Shown: positions 1 through 12,000 of the stretch, piece by piece | Position numbering within the stretch: position 1 is the first letter of the stretch | How the letters are laid out: each line of letters begins with the position of its first letter | Origin: Pseudonocardia thermophila | Lineage (GTDB): Bacteria; Actinomycetota; Actinomycetes; Mycobacteriales; Pseudonocardiaceae | Assembly: GCF_900142365.1 (NCBI RefSeq) | Contig: NZ_FRAP01000016.1 | Span: 62,001-126,000 of the forward strand | DNA length: 64,000 bases | Direction: 5' to 3' | The notes under the pieces: generated by a model | What the model was told of the DNA's origin: nothing | Database searches by the model: none | The model's input: the letters and a program-made list of their open reading frames with translations, nothing else | Position numbers and translations under genes: made by a program

Positions 1-628
1 CGGTGTCGCGCTGCGGCTCCGGGATCGCCTCGTCGACGGCGTCCATGAGCTCGAGGAGCTTCTCGCCCCACTCCTTGTCGCCCTCGAGCGCCTTGAGCGC
101 CGAGACCTTGACGACGGGCACCTCGTCGCCCGGGTAGTTCTGCGACGACAGCAGCTCACGGACCTCGAGCTCGACGAGCTCCATGATCTCCGGGTCGTCG
201 ACCATGTCCGCCTTGTTCAGGGCGACGACGATGTAGGGCACACCCACCTGGCGGGCGAGCAGGACGTGCTCGCGCGTCTGCGGCATCGGGCCGTCGGTCG
301 CGGCGACCACGAGGATCGCGCCGTCCATCTGGGCGGCACCGGTGATCATGTTCTTGATGTAGTCGGCGTGCCCGGGGCAGTCGACGTGGGCGTAGTGCCG
401 CTTCTCCGTCTGGTACTCGACGTGCGCGATCGAGATGGTGATACCGCGCTGACGCTCCTCGGGCGCCTTGTCGATGTGGTCGAACGCGGACGGCTGGTTG
501 AGGTCCGGGTACTTGTCGTGGAGAACCTTGGTGATGGCCGCCGTCAGCGTGGTCTTGCCATGGTCGATGTGACCGATCGTGCCGATGTTGACGTGCGGCT
601 TGGTCCGCTCGAACTTCGCCTTCGCCAC
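1..628 (-). CDS. tuf: Elongation factor Tu, N-terminal part (gene runs off the window)
   Basis: EF-Tu is the GTPase that delivers aminoacyl-tRNA to the ribosomal A site. About 209 of the usual ~397 residues are present; the C-terminal half lies outside the window. The visible part is the G domain: the P-loop reads GHIDHGKTT, switch II contains DCPGHADY, and the guanine-specificity motif is NKAD. The start is a GTG at 628-626 (residues begin [10 protein letters not shown]), preceded by a strong AGGAGG ribosome binding site. It is the last visible gene of the rpsL-rpsG-fusA-tuf (str) operon, 105 bp after fusA. Identification is certain. Confidence 0.98.
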   Translation of the reverse strand, partial: MAKAKFERTKPHVNIGTIGHIDHGKTTLTAAITKVLHDKYPDLNQPSAFDHIDKAPEERQRGITISIAHVEYQTEKRHYAHVDCPGHADYIKNMITGAAQMDGAILVVAATDGPMPQTREHVLLARQVGVPYIVVALNKADMVDDPEIMELVELEVRELLSSQNYPGDEVPVVKVSALKALEGDKEWGEKLLELMDAVDEAIPEPQRDT

Positions 629-733
629 TGGGGGATCCTCCTGGATTCAGATTTCGTCATCCGCCGTGCTGACGGCAGGTCTGTGGGTCGTGCAGATGAG
701 TCGGGGACGGTACCCGCCCCCGACTCGAGGCAA

Positions 734-2836
734 TCACTCGCCCGTCGCCTTGGCGATGATCTCCTTGGCCACGCCGCTGGGAACCTCGGCGTAGGAGTCG
801 AAGACCATCGTGTAGTTGGCCCGGCCCTGGGTCTTCGACCGCAGGTCACCGACGTAGCCGAACATCTCCGAAAGCGGAACCAGCGCCCGGACGACGCGGG
901 ACCCGGCCCGCTCGTCCATCGCCTGGATCTGCCCGCGACGCGAGTTCAGATCGCCGATCACGTCGCCCATGTACTCCTCGGGCGTCGTGACCTCGACGGC
1001 CATCATCGGCTCCAGGAGGACCGGGTCGGCCTTCTTGGCCGCCTCCTTGAGCGCCATCGAACCGGCGATCTTGAACGCCATCTCGGACGAGTCGACCTCG
1101 TGGTAGGCACCGTCGAGCAGCGTGACCTTGATCTTGGTCAGCGGGTACCCGGCCAGCACGCCGTACTGCATGGCGTCCTGGCAGCCGGCGTCGACCGACG
1201 GGATGTACTCCCGCGGCACCCGGCCACCGGTGACCTGGTTCTCGAACTCGTACTCGGCGCCGTCCTCGCTGGTCAGCGGTTCCAGCTTGATGATGACCCG
1301 GGCGAACTGACCCGACCCACCCGTCTGCTTCTTGTACGTGAGCTCGTGGCGCTCGACCGTACGGCGGATGGTCTCCCGGTAGGCCACCTGCGGCTTACCG
1401 ATGTTGGCCTCGACCTTGAAGTCGCTCTTCATCCGGTTGACGAGCACCTCGAGGTGGAGCTCGCCCATGCCGGCGAGGATCGTCTGCCCGGTCTCCTCGT
1501 CGTTGGAGACCTGGAACGTCGGGTCCTCCTCAGCGAGGCGCTGGATCGCGACCGAGAGCTTCTCCTGGTCGGCCTTGGTCTTCGGCTCGACCGCCACCTG
1601 GATCACCGGCGCGGGGAAGGTCATCGACTCGAGGACGATCGGCGCGTTCGGGTCGCACAGCGTCTCGCCCGTGGTCGTGTCCTTCAGGCCGATCACCGCG
1701 TAGATGTGACCGACCAGGGCCTCGTCGACCGGGTTCTCCTTGTTGGCGTGCATCTGGAAGATCTTCCCGATGCGCTCCTTGCGGTCCTTCGTGGCGTTGA
1801 GGACCGTGGACCCGGCGGTGACCCGGCCCGAGTACACCCGGATGTAGGTCAGCTTGCCGAAGAACGGGTGCGCGGCGATCTTGAACGCCAGCGCCGAGAA
1901 CGGCTCGTCCTTCTCGGGCTTGCGCACGGCCGGGGTCTCCCCGTCCTGCAGCGTGCCCTCGACGGGCGGCAGGTCCAGCGGCGAGGGCAGGTAGTCGATC
2001 ACCGCGTCGAGCATGGGCTGGACGCCCTTGTTCTTGAACGCCGACCCGCACAGCACGGGGTAGGCCGCGCCCGTGCGGACGATCTCCCGGATGCCCTTCT
2101 TGATCTGCTCCTCGGTGAGCTCCTCACCGGAGAGGTAGAGCTCCATGAGCTCGTCGTCGGACTCGGCGACCTTCTCGACCAGGGCGAGGCGGTACTCCTC
2201 GGCCTGCTCCTTGAGGTCCTCCGGGATCTCCTCGACGGTGTAGTCCTCGCCCTTCTGGACCTCACCGCGCCAGGTGAGGGCCTTCATTCGGACGAGGTCG
2301 ATCACGCCGATGAAGTCGTTCTCCGAGCCGATCGGCAGCTGGATGGGCAGCGGCTCGGCACCGAGCCGGTCCCGGATCGTCTGCACGGTGAAGAAGAAGT
2401 CCGCGCCCAGCTTGTCCATCTTGTTGACGAAGCAGATGCGCGGGACGTCGTACTTCGTGGCCTGCCGCCAGACCTGCTCGGACTGCGGCTCGACACCTTC
2501 CTTGCCGTCGAAGACCGCGACGGCGCCGTCGAGCACCCGCAGGTTGCGCTCCACCTCGACGGTGAAGTCGACGTGCCCCGGGGTGTCGATGAGGTTGATC
2601 TGGTGGCCCTTCCAGAAGCAGGTGGTCGCGGCCGACGTGATCGTGATGCCGCGCTTCTGCTCCTCCTCCATCCAGTCCATGGTGGCGGCGCCGTCGTGCA
2701 CCTCACCGATCTTGTAGCTGATCCCGGTGTAGTACAGGATCCGCTCGGTGGTGGTGGTCTTGCCGGCGTCGATGTGCGCCATGATGCCGATGTTGCGGAC
2801 CTTGCTCAGGTCCGTCAGCACCTCCTGTGCTGCCAC
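734..2836 (-). CDS. fusA: Elongation factor G
   Basis: EF-G is the translocation GTPase, which moves tRNA and mRNA through the ribosome and helps ribosome recycling. The 700 residues are a full-length bacterial EF-G. The P-loop is AHIDAGKTT near residue 20, switch II is DTPGHVDF near 88, and NKMD follows. Domains II to V are complete, ending in the conserved [15 protein letters not shown] stretch. The GTG start at 2836 has a GAGGGAGAG ribosome binding site. It lies 42 bp downstream of rpsG in the str operon. I did not assess fusidic-acid resistance positions. Confidence 0.98.
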   Translation of the reverse strand: MAAQEVLTDLSKVRNIGIMAHIDAGKTTTTERILYYTGISYKIGEVHDGAATMDWMEEEQKRGITITSAATTCFWKGHQINLIDTPGHVDFTVEVERNLRVLDGAVAVFDGKEGVEPQSEQVWRQATKYDVPRICFVNKMDKLGADFFFTVQTIRDRLGAEPLPIQLPIGSENDFIGVIDLVRMKALTWRGEVQKGEDYTVEEIPEDLKEQAEEYRLALVEKVAESDDELMELYLSGEELTEEQIKKGIREIVRTGAAYPVLCGSAFKNKGVQPMLDAVIDYLPSPLDLPPVEGTLQDGETPAVRKPEKDEPFSALAFKIAAHPFFGKLTYIRVYSGRVTAGSTVLNATKDRKERIGKIFQMHANKENPVDEALVGHIYAVIGLKDTTTGETLCDPNAPIVLESMTFPAPVIQVAVEPKTKADQEKLSVAIQRLAEEDPTFQVSNDEETGQTILAGMGELHLEVLVNRMKSDFKVEANIGKPQVAYRETIRRTVERHELTYKKQTGGSGQFARVIIKLEPLTSEDGAEYEFENQVTGGRVPREYIPSVDAGCQDAMQYGVLAGYPLTKIKVTLLDGAYHEVDSSEMAFKIAGSMALKEAAKKADPVLLEPMMAVEVTTPEEYMGDVIGDLNSRRGQIQAMDERAGSRVVRALVPLSEMFGYVGDLRSKTQGRANYTMVFDSYAEVPSGVAKEIIAKATGE

Positions 2837-2878
2837 TGCTTCAGCTCTCCCTCGGAGTGGCGATCGACGGTCGGCCGG

Positions 2879-3349
2879 TCACCAGCGGTAGTGGGCGAAG
2901 GCCTTGTTGGACTCCGCCATCTTGTGCGTGTCCTCGCGCCGCTTGACGCTGGCGCCGAGGCCGTTGCTCGCGTCGAGCAGCTCGTTCATGAGCCGCTCGG
3001 TCATCGTCTTCTCGCGGCGCTGCTTGGCGTACTGGACGATCCAGCGCAGCGCGAGGGTGGTCTGGCGCGGCGGGCGCACCTCCACCGGCACCTGGTACGT
3101 GGCGCCACCGACGCGCCGACTCTTCACCTCGAGCGTCGGCTTCACGTTGTCCATGGCGCGCTTCAGCGTGACGACCGGGTCGACGCCGGTCTTCTCGCGG
3201 GTGCCCTCGAGCGCGGCGTAGACGATGCGCTCGGCGAGCGAGCGCTTGCCGTCCTTCAGGACCTTGTTGACCAGCTGGGTGACCAGCGGCGAGCCGTAGA
3301 CCGGGTCGGACACCAGCGGGCGCTTGGGAGCAGGACCCTTGCGAGGCAT
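2879..3349 (-). CDS. rpsG: 30S ribosomal protein S7 (uS7)
   Basis: S7 nucleates assembly of the 30S head and lies at the mRNA/tRNA exit site. The 156-residue length is normal, and the protein starts [10 protein letters not shown]. The ATG overlaps the rpsL stop by one base (TGATG), which indicates translational coupling. S7 is the classic autogenous repressor of the str operon in E. coli; I did not identify its operator here. Confidence 0.98.
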   Translation of the reverse strand: MPRKGPAPKRPLVSDPVYGSPLVTQLVNKVLKDGKRSLAERIVYAALEGTREKTGVDPVVTLKRAMDNVKPTLEVKSRRVGGATYQVPVEVRPPRQTTLALRWIVQYAKQRREKTMTERLMNELLDASNGLGASVKRREDTHKMAESNKAFAHYRW

Positions 3350-3723
3350 CAGCTCTTCTCCTTCTTCGCCCCGTACTTGCTGCGGGCCTGCTTGCGGTTC
3401 TTCACGGCCTGGGTGTCGAGGGCACCGCGCAGGATGCGGTACCGGACACCCGGCAGGTCGCGCGGCCCGCCACCCTTCACCAGGACGATCGAGTGCTCCT
3501 GCAGGTTGTGGCCCTCGCCCGGGATGTAGGCGGTGACCTCGATGCCGTTGCTCAGCTTGACGCGGGCGACCTTGCGCAGCGCGGAGTTGGGCTTACGCGG
3601 TGTGGTGGTGTACACGCGCGTGCAGACGCCCCGTCGCTGCGGGCTCCCGGCAAGCGCCTTGGTCTTGACCTTGGTGGGCTTGTCCTGCCGGCCCTTGCGG
3701 ACAAGCTGAGAGATGGTGGGCAT
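3349..3723 (-). CDS. rpsL: 30S ribosomal protein S12 (uS12) with Arg43 and Arg88
   Basis: S12 sits in the decoding centre and controls proofreading. The 124 residues match the actinobacterial length exactly, so positions align with M. tuberculosis S12 without gaps. The decoding loop reads [13 protein letters not shown], giving Arg43 (codon CGT, 3597-3595) where almost all bacteria have Lys43. The second loop reads [13 protein letters not shown], giving Arg88 (codon CGC, 3462-3460) instead of Lys88. Lys43Arg and Lys88Arg are the textbook streptomycin-resistance substitutions, so this ribosome is predicted to be naturally streptomycin-insensitive. CGT and CGC are each more than one substitution from a lysine codon, which argues for an old, fixed change. 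It is the first gene of the str operon. Confidence 0.97.
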   Translation of the reverse strand: MPTISQLVRKGRQDKPTKVKTKALAGSPQRRGVCTRVYTTTPRKPNSALRKVARVKLSNGIEVTAYIPGEGHNLQEHSIVLVKGGGPRDLPGVRYRILRGALDTQAVKNRKQARSKYGAKKEKS

Positions 3724-3950
3724 GAACCGTCTACTTCTTCCCGTCGGCGTGCTGCTGGTTCGTGTCTATGGGTGGTCCGGCTCCGGAGTCGTCCCCCGAG
3801 GTCGGGCGTGTCGTGACCCCGGTGGGGTCCACCCTCCAGAGATCGGGGACCTCACGAGAGAACCTTCGGGGGTCTGTCTGCGCTCGGAACACCCGTGGAT
3901 GCCCCGTGGCGCACACAGAGCGGCCCGACCGCAGTCAGGCGCAAGACACA

Positions 3951-3980
3951 AGGGTACCCGCCCCTTCGAAAGGGGGTCAA
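3951..3980 (-). promoter_or_regulatory. Probable promoter of the str operon (rpsL-rpsG-fusA-tuf)
   Basis: On the minus strand there is a TTGACC -35 box (3980-3975), an 18-bp spacer and a TACCCT -10 box (3956-3951). This lies about 230 bp upstream of rpsL. It is the best SigA-type match in the 400-bp gap between rpsL and the divergent esterase gene at 4124. The rest of the gap (3724-3950 and 3981-4111) holds the rpsL leader and no convincing gene. Confidence 0.6.
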
Positions 3981-4123
3981 AACGGGTCCCCTGCACGCTC
4001 GTCGGTACTCGCAGCGTGCCTCACCGACGACCCCTCCGCAAGAGGACTCGCCCGTTCACCGCTGCAGAACGACCGGTCGCCGCGCGATGCGTGATCGTCG
4101 TCTCGTGGCGCTAGTTTCCTCGC

Positions 4124-5029
4124 GTGCGCGTGCCGATGCAGGTCGCCCGGGCGGTCACCCGGTTCGTCGTCGCCCCCGTGCTGGACCCCCGTCTCCCCGT
4201 CGCGGTCCGGCGCCGTCTCCTCGACGCCACCGGGTTCGCGCTCCCGTCCCCGCGCGGCACCCGGCGCCGGCGCACATCCCTCGGTGGCGTGCCCGCCGAT
4301 CGGGTGACCGTAGCCGGTGGAGACGGCCCCCACCAGGTGCTCTTCCTGCACGGCGGCGGCTACTCGCTGGGCTCCGCCCGCACCTACCGCGCGTTCGCCG
4401 CCCACCTCGCCCGCGCCACCGGCGCCCCGGTGCACGTACCCGAGTACCGCCTGGCCCCCGAGCACCCGCACCCCGCCGCCGTCGACGACGCGCACGCCGC
4501 CTACCGCGCGCTGCGCGCAGTCGGACACGAGCCTCAACGCATCGCGGTCGCCGGAGATTCCGCGGGCGGCGGACTCGCCCTCTCGCTGCTCCTGCGGCTG
4601 CGCGCGGAGGGCGCCGACCTGCCCGGATCGGTCGCGCTGATCTCGCCGTGGCTGGATCTGGACCTCTCCTCCCCCACGCTCGAGGCCAACCGGCGCACCG
4701 ACGTCCTGCTCAGCCGGCACTGGCTGGAGCAGGCCGCGGCCGGCTACCGCGCGGGCGCCGACCCGGCCGACCTGCGTCCGCTCCAAGCCGACCTCACCGG
4801 GCTGCCGCCGATCCACCTGCTCGCCGCGACCGGCGAGATCCTGCTCGGCGACGCCGACGCCCTGGCCGCGCGGCTGGCCGCCGCCGGAGCGCCGCACACC
4901 TACGACCGGGTGCCCGGGCTCTGGCACGACTTCGTCCTCTACACCGGGGCCATGGCCGAGGCCGACGCCGCGGTGGCCCGGCTGGGCGCTGCCGTGCGCG
5001 CCGACTGCCTGGGCGAACGCCGCGCCTGA
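4124..5029 (+). CDS. Alpha/beta hydrolase of the hormone-sensitive-lipase family
   Basis: Probably a carboxylesterase acting on short-chain or xenobiotic esters; the substrate is unknown. The 301 residues carry the HSL oxyanion motif HGGGY (residues 76-80), the nucleophile elbow GDSAGGG (Ser146), a likely acidic residue in GDAD (243/245) and the catalytic His268 in the sequence WHDF. There is no signal peptide. The GTG start at 4124 has no ribosome binding site but sits 6 nt after a TAGTTT -10 box (4112-4117), so the mRNA is probably leaderless; an internal ATG at 4136 is the alternative. It is a lone plus-strand gene wedged between the str operon and rpoC. Confidence 0.85.
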   Translation: MRVPMQVARAVTRFVVAPVLDPRLPVAVRRRLLDATGFALPSPRGTRRRRTSLGGVPADRVTVAGGDGPHQVLFLHGGGYSLGSARTYRAFAAHLARATGAPVHVPEYRLAPEHPHPAAVDDAHAAYRALRAVGHEPQRIAVAGDSAGGGLALSLLLRLRAEGADLPGSVALISPWLDLDLSSPTLEANRRTDVLLSRHWLEQAAAGYRAGADPADLRPLQADLTGLPPIHLLAATGEILLGDADALAARLAAAGAPHTYDRVPGLWHDFVLYTGAMAEADAAVARLGAAVRADCLGERRA

Positions 5030-5038
5030 TGAAACGAC

Positions 5039-5077
5039 GGGGCCGGCCACCTCCACGGGAGAGAGGTGACCGGCCCC
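5039..5077. terminator. Bidirectional hairpin terminator between the esterase gene and rpoC
   Basis: A near-perfect inverted repeat with arms GGGGCCGG-CACCTC and GAGGTG-CCGGCCCC (one unpaired base each side) lies between two convergent stop codons. There is no T-tract, as is usual in very GC-rich actinobacteria. Confidence 0.75.
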
Positions 5078-5102
5078 GGTCAGGCCCCGATCGGGCTACC
5101 GC

Positions 5103-8100
5103 TCAGCGGTAGTCGCGACCGAAGTCGTAATCGTCCAGCGGCACCGCAGCACCGGTGCCCGAGCCGAACACGTCGGGGCTGTAGTAGCCGTCGTCGTACG
5201 TCGGCAGCGCGTAGGCGGCCGCTCGGGCCTCCTCCGTCGGCTGGACCTGGATGTTGCGGTACCGGCTGATGCCCGTACCGGCCGGGATCAGCTTGCCGAT
5301 GATCACGTTCTCCTTGAGCCCGACGAGCTTGTCGCGCTTCCCGTTGATCGCGGCATCGGTGAGGATCCGGGTGGTCTCCTGGAACGAGGCGGCCGACAGC
5401 CACGACTCGGTGGCCAGCGAGGCCTTCGTGATCCCCATCAGCACCGGACGACCGGAGGCCGGCTCGCCGCCCTCGGCGACGACCTTGCGGTTCTGGGCCT
5501 CGAACTCGGCCCGCTCCGCCAGCGCACCCGGCAGGAACTCCGTGTCACCGGAGTCGATGATCGTGACCCGGCGCAGCATCTGCCGGACGATCACCTCGAT
5601 GTGCTTGTCGTGGATGTCCACGCTCTGCGTGCGGTACACCTTCTGCACCTCGCGCACCAGGTGCAGCTGCACCTCGCGCGGACCCATGACGCGCAGCACC
5701 TCGTGCGGGTTCGCCGCGCCCTCCAGGAGCAGCTGGCCGACCTTGACGTGGTCGCCGTCGGCGAGCGGGCGCTCGACGCCGTCGACCGTGGTCATCGCCA
5801 GCCACTGCCGCTTGGACAGCTTGTCGTAGACGATCTCTTCCGACCCGTCGTCCGGGATCAGGGTGATCTTCCAGAAGCGGTCGCCGTCCTCGATGCGGAT
5901 CGTGCCGTCGACGTCGGCGATCGGCGCGACGCCCTTCGGCACGCGAGCCTCGAACAGCTCCGTGACGCGGGGCAGACCGGTCGTGATGTCGTCGCCGGCG
6001 ACGCCACCCTGGTGGAACGTACGCATCGTCAGCTGCGTACCGGGCTCACCGATCGACTGCGCGGCCACGATGCCGACCGCCTCACCGACGTCCACCAGCT
6101 TGCCGGTGGCCATCGAGCGGCCGTAGCACATCGCGCAGATGCCGGTGGTCGACGCGCAGGTCAGGGCGCTGCGCACCTTGATCTCGCGCACGCCCGCCTC
6201 GACCAGCGCCTCCAGCACCGGGTCGCCGATGTCGTCGCCCTTGCGGACGATGGGCTCGCCGTCCGGGCCGATGACGTCCTCCGCCGCCGTGCGCGCGTAC
6301 ACGCTGGTGCGGATGTGGCGGTGCGGCACGAGGCGGCCGTCGGCCGTCTGCTCGGTGACCGGCATCGTGATGCTGCGCTCGGTGCCGCAGTCGGTCTCGC
6401 GCACGATGACGTCCTGCGACACGTCGACCAGGCGCCGGGTCAGGTAACCCGAGTCCGCCGTCCGCAGCGCGGTGTCGGCCAGACCCTTCCGCGTGCCGTG
6501 CGTCGAGATGAAGTACTCGAGCACGTTGAGGCCCTCGCGGAAGTTGGTCTTGATCGGCCGGGGGATGTACTCGCCCTTCGGGTTGGCGACCAGACCACGC
6601 ATACCGGCCAGCTGCCGGACCTGCGTCATGTTGCCCGCCGCCCCCGACTTCACGATCGTGGGGATCGGGTTGTCGTCGGGGAAGTTCTCCTCCATGGCCT
6701 TGGCGACCTCTTCGGACGCCTGGGTCCAGATCTTGACCATCTCGTCGTTGCGCTCCTGGTGGGAGAGCGCACCGCGCAGGTACCGCTTGTTGACCTGGTC
6801 GGCCTTCGCCTCGTAGGCGTCCAGGATCTCCTGCTTGTTCGGCGGCACCACGACGTCGGAGATGGCGATCGTGACCCCGGACCGGGTGGCCCAGTAGAAG
6901 CCGGCGTCCTTGAGCCGGTCGAGCACCTGCGCGACCTCGGTCATCGAGTAGCGCTCAGCCAGGTCGTTGATGATCGCGGCCTGGCGCTTCTTGGGCAGCT
7001 CCTCGTTGACGAACGGGTAGTCCGACGGCAGCAGCTCGTTGAACAGGACGCGGCCCAGCGTCGTCTCGGTCACCCACGGCTGACCCGGCTCCCACCCCTG
7101 CTCCTTGAGCTTCGGGTAGAGATCAGCGGGCGGCACCACGCCGTGCAGGCGGATCTTGCACGGCGCCTGCAGGTGCAGCACCTTCCGGTCGTAGGCCATG
7201 ATCGCCTCGGCCGGCGAGGAGAACGCCTGCCCGGCGCCCGGGGCGTCGTCGCGCTGGCGGGTCAGGTGGAACAGACCCGTCACCATGTCCAGCCGCGGCA
7301 TCGCGAGCGGGCGCCCGGACGCCGGCGACAGGATGTTGTTCGACGACAGCATCAGCACGCGGGCCTCGGCCTGCGCCTCCGCCGACAGCGGCAGGTGCAC
7401 GGCCATCTGGTCACCGTCGAAGTCGGCGTTGAACGCCTCGCAGACCAGCGGGTGCAGCTGGATCGCCTTGCCCTCGACCAGCTGCGGCTCGAAGGCCTGG
7501 ATGCCGAGGCGGTGCAGCGTGGGCGCCCGGTTGAGCAGCACCGGGTGCTCGGAGATGACCTCCTCGAGCACGTCCCACACCTGCGAGCGGCCGCGCTCGA
7601 CCATGCGCTTGGCGGACTTGATGTTCTGCGCGTGGTTGAGGTCGACCAGCCGCTTCATCACGAACGGCTTGAACAGCTCCAGCGCCATCTGCTTCGGCAG
7701 ACCGCACTGGTGCAGCTTCAGCTGCGGGCCGACCACGATGACCGAACGGCCGGAGTAGTCGACGCGCTTGCCCAGCAGGTTCTGGCGGAACCGGCCCTGC
7801 TTGCCCTTGAGCAGGTCGGACAGCGACTTGAGCGGGCGGTTGCCCGGCCCGGTGACCGGACGGCCGCGGCGGCCGTTGTCGAACAGCGCGTCGACGGCCT
7901 CCTGCAGCATCCGCTTCTCGTTGTTGACGATGATCTCGGGCGCGCCGAGGTCGATCAGTCGCTTGAGGCGGTTGTTGCGGTTGATGACCCGCCGGTACAG
8001 GTCGTTCAGGTCGGAGGTCGCGAAGCGGCCACCGTCCAGCTGCACCATCGGGCGCAGGTCCGGCGGGATCACCGGGATGCAGTCGAGCACCATGCCCATC

Positions 8101-9026
8101 GGCGAGTTGCCGGTGGACTGGAACGCCGCGACGACCTTCAGCCGCTTGAGCGCGCGGAGCTTCTTCTGCCCCTTGCCGTTGCGGATCGTCTCGCGCAGCG
8201 CCTCGACCTCGGCGTCGATGTCGAAGTTCTGCAGGAGCGTCTGGATCGCCTCGGCGCCCATGGCACCGGTGAAGTAGTCGCCGTAGCGGTCGTACAGCTC
8301 GCGGTAGAGCGCCTCGTCGGCGATCAGCTGCTTGACCTCGAGCTTGGTGAAGGTGTTCCAGATCTCCTCGAGTCGGTCCAGCTCGCGCTGGGCCCGGTCG
8401 CGGATCTGGCGCATCTCCCGCTCGCCGGATTCCTTCACCTTGCGGCGGACATCGCTCTTGGCGCCCTCGGCCTCGAGCTCGGCCAGGTCGGCCTCGAGCT
8501 TCTGGGCCCGCGCCTCGATGTCGGCGTCCCGGCGCTGCTCGACCCGCCGGCGCTCGACGTTCATCTCGTTCTCGAGCGTGGGCAGGTCCTCGTGCCGCTG
8601 TTCCTTGTTGACCGAGGTGATGACGTAGGCGGCGAAGTAGATGATCTTCTCGAGATCCTTCGGCGCCAGGTCGAGCAGGTAGCCCAGGCGGCTGGGCACA
8701 CCCTTGAAGTACCAGATGTGCGTGACCGGGGCGGCCAGCTCGATGTGGCCCATCCGCTCACGGCGCACCTTGGCGCGGGTGACCTCCACGCCGCAGCGCT
8801 CGCAGATGATGCCCTTGAACCGGACGCGCTTGTACTTGCCGCAGTAGCACTCCCAGTCCCGGGTCGGACCGAAGATCTTCTCGCAGAAGAGCCCGTCCTT
8901 CTCCGGCTTCAGGGTGCGGTAGTTGATGGTCTCGGGCTTCTTGACCTCGCCGTGCGACCACTGGCGGATGTCGTCCGCCGTGGCCAGGCCGATGCGCAGT
9001 TCGTCGAAGAAGTTGACGTCGAGCAC
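5103..9026 (-). CDS. rpoC: DNA-directed RNA polymerase subunit beta'
   Basis: This is the catalytic clamp subunit of RNA polymerase. The 1307 residues are typical of actinobacteria. The N-terminal zinc ribbon contains CYCGKY and CERCGVEV, and the absolutely conserved Mg-binding loop is NADFDGDQ. The trigger-loop region contains the [16 protein letters not shown] stretch. The GTG start at 9026 gives [10 protein letters not shown], as in mycobacteria. It lies 43 bp downstream of rpoB and is co-transcribed with it. Confidence 0.99.
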   Translation of the reverse strand: MLDVNFFDELRIGLATADDIRQWSHGEVKKPETINYRTLKPEKDGLFCEKIFGPTRDWECYCGKYKRVRFKGIICERCGVEVTRAKVRRERMGHIELAAPVTHIWYFKGVPSRLGYLLDLAPKDLEKIIYFAAYVITSVNKEQRHEDLPTLENEMNVERRRVEQRRDADIEARAQKLEADLAELEAEGAKSDVRRKVKESGEREMRQIRDRAQRELDRLEEIWNTFTKLEVKQLIADEALYRELYDRYGDYFTGAMGAEAIQTLLQNFDIDAEVEALRETIRNGKGQKKLRALKRLKVVAAFQSTGNSPMGMVLDCIPVIPPDLRPMVQLDGGRFATSDLNDLYRRVINRNNRLKRLIDLGAPEIIVNNEKRMLQEAVDALFDNGRRGRPVTGPGNRPLKSLSDLLKGKQGRFRQNLLGKRVDYSGRSVIVVGPQLKLHQCGLPKQMALELFKPFVMKRLVDLNHAQNIKSAKRMVERGRSQVWDVLEEVISEHPVLLNRAPTLHRLGIQAFEPQLVEGKAIQLHPLVCEAFNADFDGDQMAVHLPLSAEAQAEARVLMLSSNNILSPASGRPLAMPRLDMVTGLFHLTRQRDDAPGAGQAFSSPAEAIMAYDRKVLHLQAPCKIRLHGVVPPADLYPKLKEQGWEPGQPWVTETTLGRVLFNELLPSDYPFVNEELPKKRQAAIINDLAERYSMTEVAQVLDRLKDAGFYWATRSGVTIAISDVVVPPNKQEILDAYEAKADQVNKRYLRGALSHQERNDEMVKIWTQASEEVAKAMEENFPDDNPIPTIVKSGAAGNMTQVRQLAGMRGLVANPKGEYIPRPIKTNFREGLNVLEYFISTHGTRKGLADTALRTADSGYLTRRLVDVSQDVIVRETDCGTERSITMPVTEQTADGRLVPHRHIRTSVYARTAAEDVIGPDGEPIVRKGDDIGDPVLEALVEAGVREIKVRSALTCASTTGICAMCYGRSMATGKLVDVGEAVGIVAAQSIGEPGTQLTMRTFHQGGVAGDDITTGLPRVTELFEARVPKGVAPIADVDGTIRIEDGDRFWKITLIPDDGSEEIVYDKLSKRQWLAMTTVDGVERPLADGDHVKVGQLLLEGAANPHEVLRVMGPREVQLHLVREVQKVYRTQSVDIHDKHIEVIVRQMLRRVTIIDSGDTEFLPGALAERAEFEAQNRKVVAEGGEPASGRPVLMGITKASLATESWLSAASFQETTRILTDAAINGKRDKLVGLKENVIIGKLIPAGTGISRYRNIQVQPTEEARAAAYALPTYDDGYYSPDVFGSGTGAAVPLDDYDFGRDYR

Positions 9027-9069
9027 TTAAGTGTCCTCAGTTCCTTCGTTAGCTCGGCTACGGACGAGA

Positions 9070-12000
9070 TCAGTTGACGACGTCGTCGACGGTCATGGTC
9101 GAGTCGGATCCGGGGCGGCTGGACAGGTTGATGCCCAGGTTCGCCGCGGCCCGCTCGAGGTCCTCGTCGTCCGAGTCGCGCATCTCGATCGCCGCACCAT
9201 CGCTGGAGAGCACCTCGACGTTCAGGCACAGGCTCTGCAGCTCCTTGAGCAGAACCTTGAACGACTCCGGGATGCCCGGCTCGGGGATGTTCTCCCCCTT
9301 CACGATCGCCTCGTAGACCTTGACGCGGCCCACCACGTCGTCGGACTTGATCGTGAGCAGCTCCTGGAGCGTGTAGGCCGCACCGTAGGCCTGCATCGCC
9401 CAGCACTCCATCTCGCCGAACCGCTGGCCACCGAACTGGGCCTTACCGCCCAGCGGCTGCTGCGTGATCATCGAGTACGGGCCGGTCGACCGCGCGTGGA
9501 TCTTGTCGTCGACCAGGTGGGCCAGCTTCAGGATGTACATGTAGCCGACCGCCACCGGGAACGGGAACGGCTCGCCCGACCGGCCGTCGAACAGGATGGC
9601 CTTCCCGTCGGGGCCGACCATGCGCTCGCCGTCGCGGTTGGGCAGCGTGCACCCGAGCAGCCCGGTGATCTCGTGCTCCTTGGCACCGTCGAACACCGGC
9701 GTGGCCGTGAGCGTGTTCTGCGGGGCGGACCGCAGCTCCTCCGGGATCTTCTTCGCCCACTCCGGGTCGCCCTCGATGTGCCAGCCGGACTTGGCGATCC
9801 ACCCGAGGTGGGTCTCCAGGATCTGGCCGATGTTCATACGGCGCGGCACACCGTGGGTGTTCAGGATGATGTCGACCGGCGTGCCGTCGGGCAGGAACGG
9901 CATGTCCTCCTCGGGGAGGATCTTGCCGATGACGCCCTTGTTGCCGTGCCGACCGGCGAGCTTGTCGCCGTCCTGGATCTTGCGCTTCTGGGCCACGTAG
10001 ACCCGCACCAGCTCGTTGACGCCGGGCGGGAGCTCGTCGTCGTCGTCGCGCGAGAAGACCCGGATGCCGATGACCTTGCCGGTCTCGCCGTGGGGCACCT
10101 TCAGCGACGTGTCGCGGACCTCGCGCGCCTTCTCGCCGAAGATCGCGCGCAGCAGCCGCTCCTCCGGGGTCAGCTCGGTCTCACCCTTCGGCGTGACCTT
10201 CCCGACCAGGATGTCGCCCGGCTGGACCTCGGCGCCGATGCGGATGATGCCGCGCTCGTCGAGGTCTGCGAGGACCTCCTCGGAGACGTTCGGGATGTCC
10301 CGGGTGATCTCCTCGGCACCCAGCTTGGTGTCGCGGGCGTCGATCTCGTGCTCCTCGATGTGGATCGAGGTCAGCACGTCGTCGCGCACCAGGCGCTGGG
10401 AGAGGATGATCGCGTCCTCGTAGTTGTGGCCCTCCCACGGCATGATCGCCACGAGCAGGTTCTTGCCGAGGGCGAGCTCGCCGTTCTCGGTGCACGGACC
10501 GTCGGCGAGCACCTGGCCCGCCTCGACCCGCTGCCCCTCGTCGACGATCGGCTTCTGGTTGATGCAGGTGGTCTGGTTGGACCGGCGGAACTTGTAGAGG
10601 CGGTACGTCTTGCGCGTGCCGTCGTCCGCCATGACCGTGATGTAGTCGGCGCAGACCTCCTCGACCACGCCCGCCTTCTCGGCCACCACGACGTCACCGG
10701 CGTCGACCGCGGCGCGCAGCTCCATGCCGGTGCCGACCAGCGGCGCCTCGCTGCGCAGCAGCGGCACCGCCTGGCGCTGCATGTTCGCGCCCATCAGCGC
10801 GCGGTTCGCGTCGTCGTGCTCGAGGAAGGGGATCAGCGCCGAGCCGACCGACACCATCTGCCGCGGCGAGACGTCGATGTAGTCGACCCCGGACGGCGCG
10901 ATCAGGTCCGGCTCGCCGCCCTTGCGGCGGACCAGCACCCGGTCCTCGATGAAGTTGCCCTCGTCGTCGAGCGGCGCGTTGGCCTGCGCGATGACGAAAC
11001 GCTCCTCCTCGTCGGCGGTCAGGTAGTCGATCTCGTCGGTGACCCGGCCGTCGACGACCTTCCGGTACGGCGTCTGGATGAAGCCGAACGGGTTGACCTG
11101 TGCGAACGTGGACAGGTAGCCGATCAGGCCGATGTTCGGACCCTCAGGGGTCTCGATCGGGCACATGCGGCCGTAGTGGCTGTGGTGGACGTCGCGGACC
11201 TCGAAGCCGGCGCGCTCCCGCGACAGACCGCCCGGGCCCAGCGCCGACAGGCGGCGCTTGTGGGTCAGGCCGGCCAGCGGGTTGTGCTGGTCCATGAACT
11301 GCGACAGCTGCGAGGTTCCGAAGAACTCCTTGATCGCCGCCACGACCGGGCGGATGTTGATCAGGGTCTGCGGCGTGATCGCCTCGACGTCCTGCGTGGT
11401 CATGCGCTCACGGACCACGCGCTCCATGCGGGACAGGCCGACCCGGATCTGGTTCTGGATCAGCTCGCCGACGGTGCGCAGGCGGCGGTTGCCGAAGTGG
11501 TCGATGTCGTCGGTCTCGACCGGGATCGTGACCGCGTCCTCGCCCTCACCGACCGTCATCTCGGTCTCGCCGGCGTGCAGCCGGACGAGGTACTCGATCG
11601 TGACGGCGATGTCCTCCTCGGTCAGCGTGCCGACCTCGAGCGGGGTCTTCAGGCCCAGCTTGCGGTTGGTCTTGTAACGACCCACCTTGGCCAGGTCGTA
11701 CCGCTTCTCCTTGAAGAACAGGTTCTCCAGCAGCGCCTGGGCGCTCTCCCGCGTGGGCGGCTCGCCCGGACGCAGCTTGCGGTAGATGTCGAGCAGCGCC
11801 TCGTCCTGCCCGGCGGTGTGGTCCTTCTCGAGGGTCGCCATGACCGTCTCCGAGAAGCCGAACCGCGCCTTGATCTGCTCCTCGGTCCAGCCGAGCGCCT
11901 TCAGCAGCACCGTGACCGGCTGGCGCCGCTTGCGGTCGATGCGGACGCCGACGGTGTCGCGCTTGTCGACGTCGAACTCGAGCCACGCGCCCCGGCTCGG

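Noticed and set aside
266..3529. Very long open frames on the plus strand opposite tuf-fusA-rpsG-rpsL, and similar ones opposite rpoC and rpoB
   Set aside because: They are antisense frames kept open by high GC content and strong third-position bias of the real genes. They have no ribosome binding sites and no recognisable domains.
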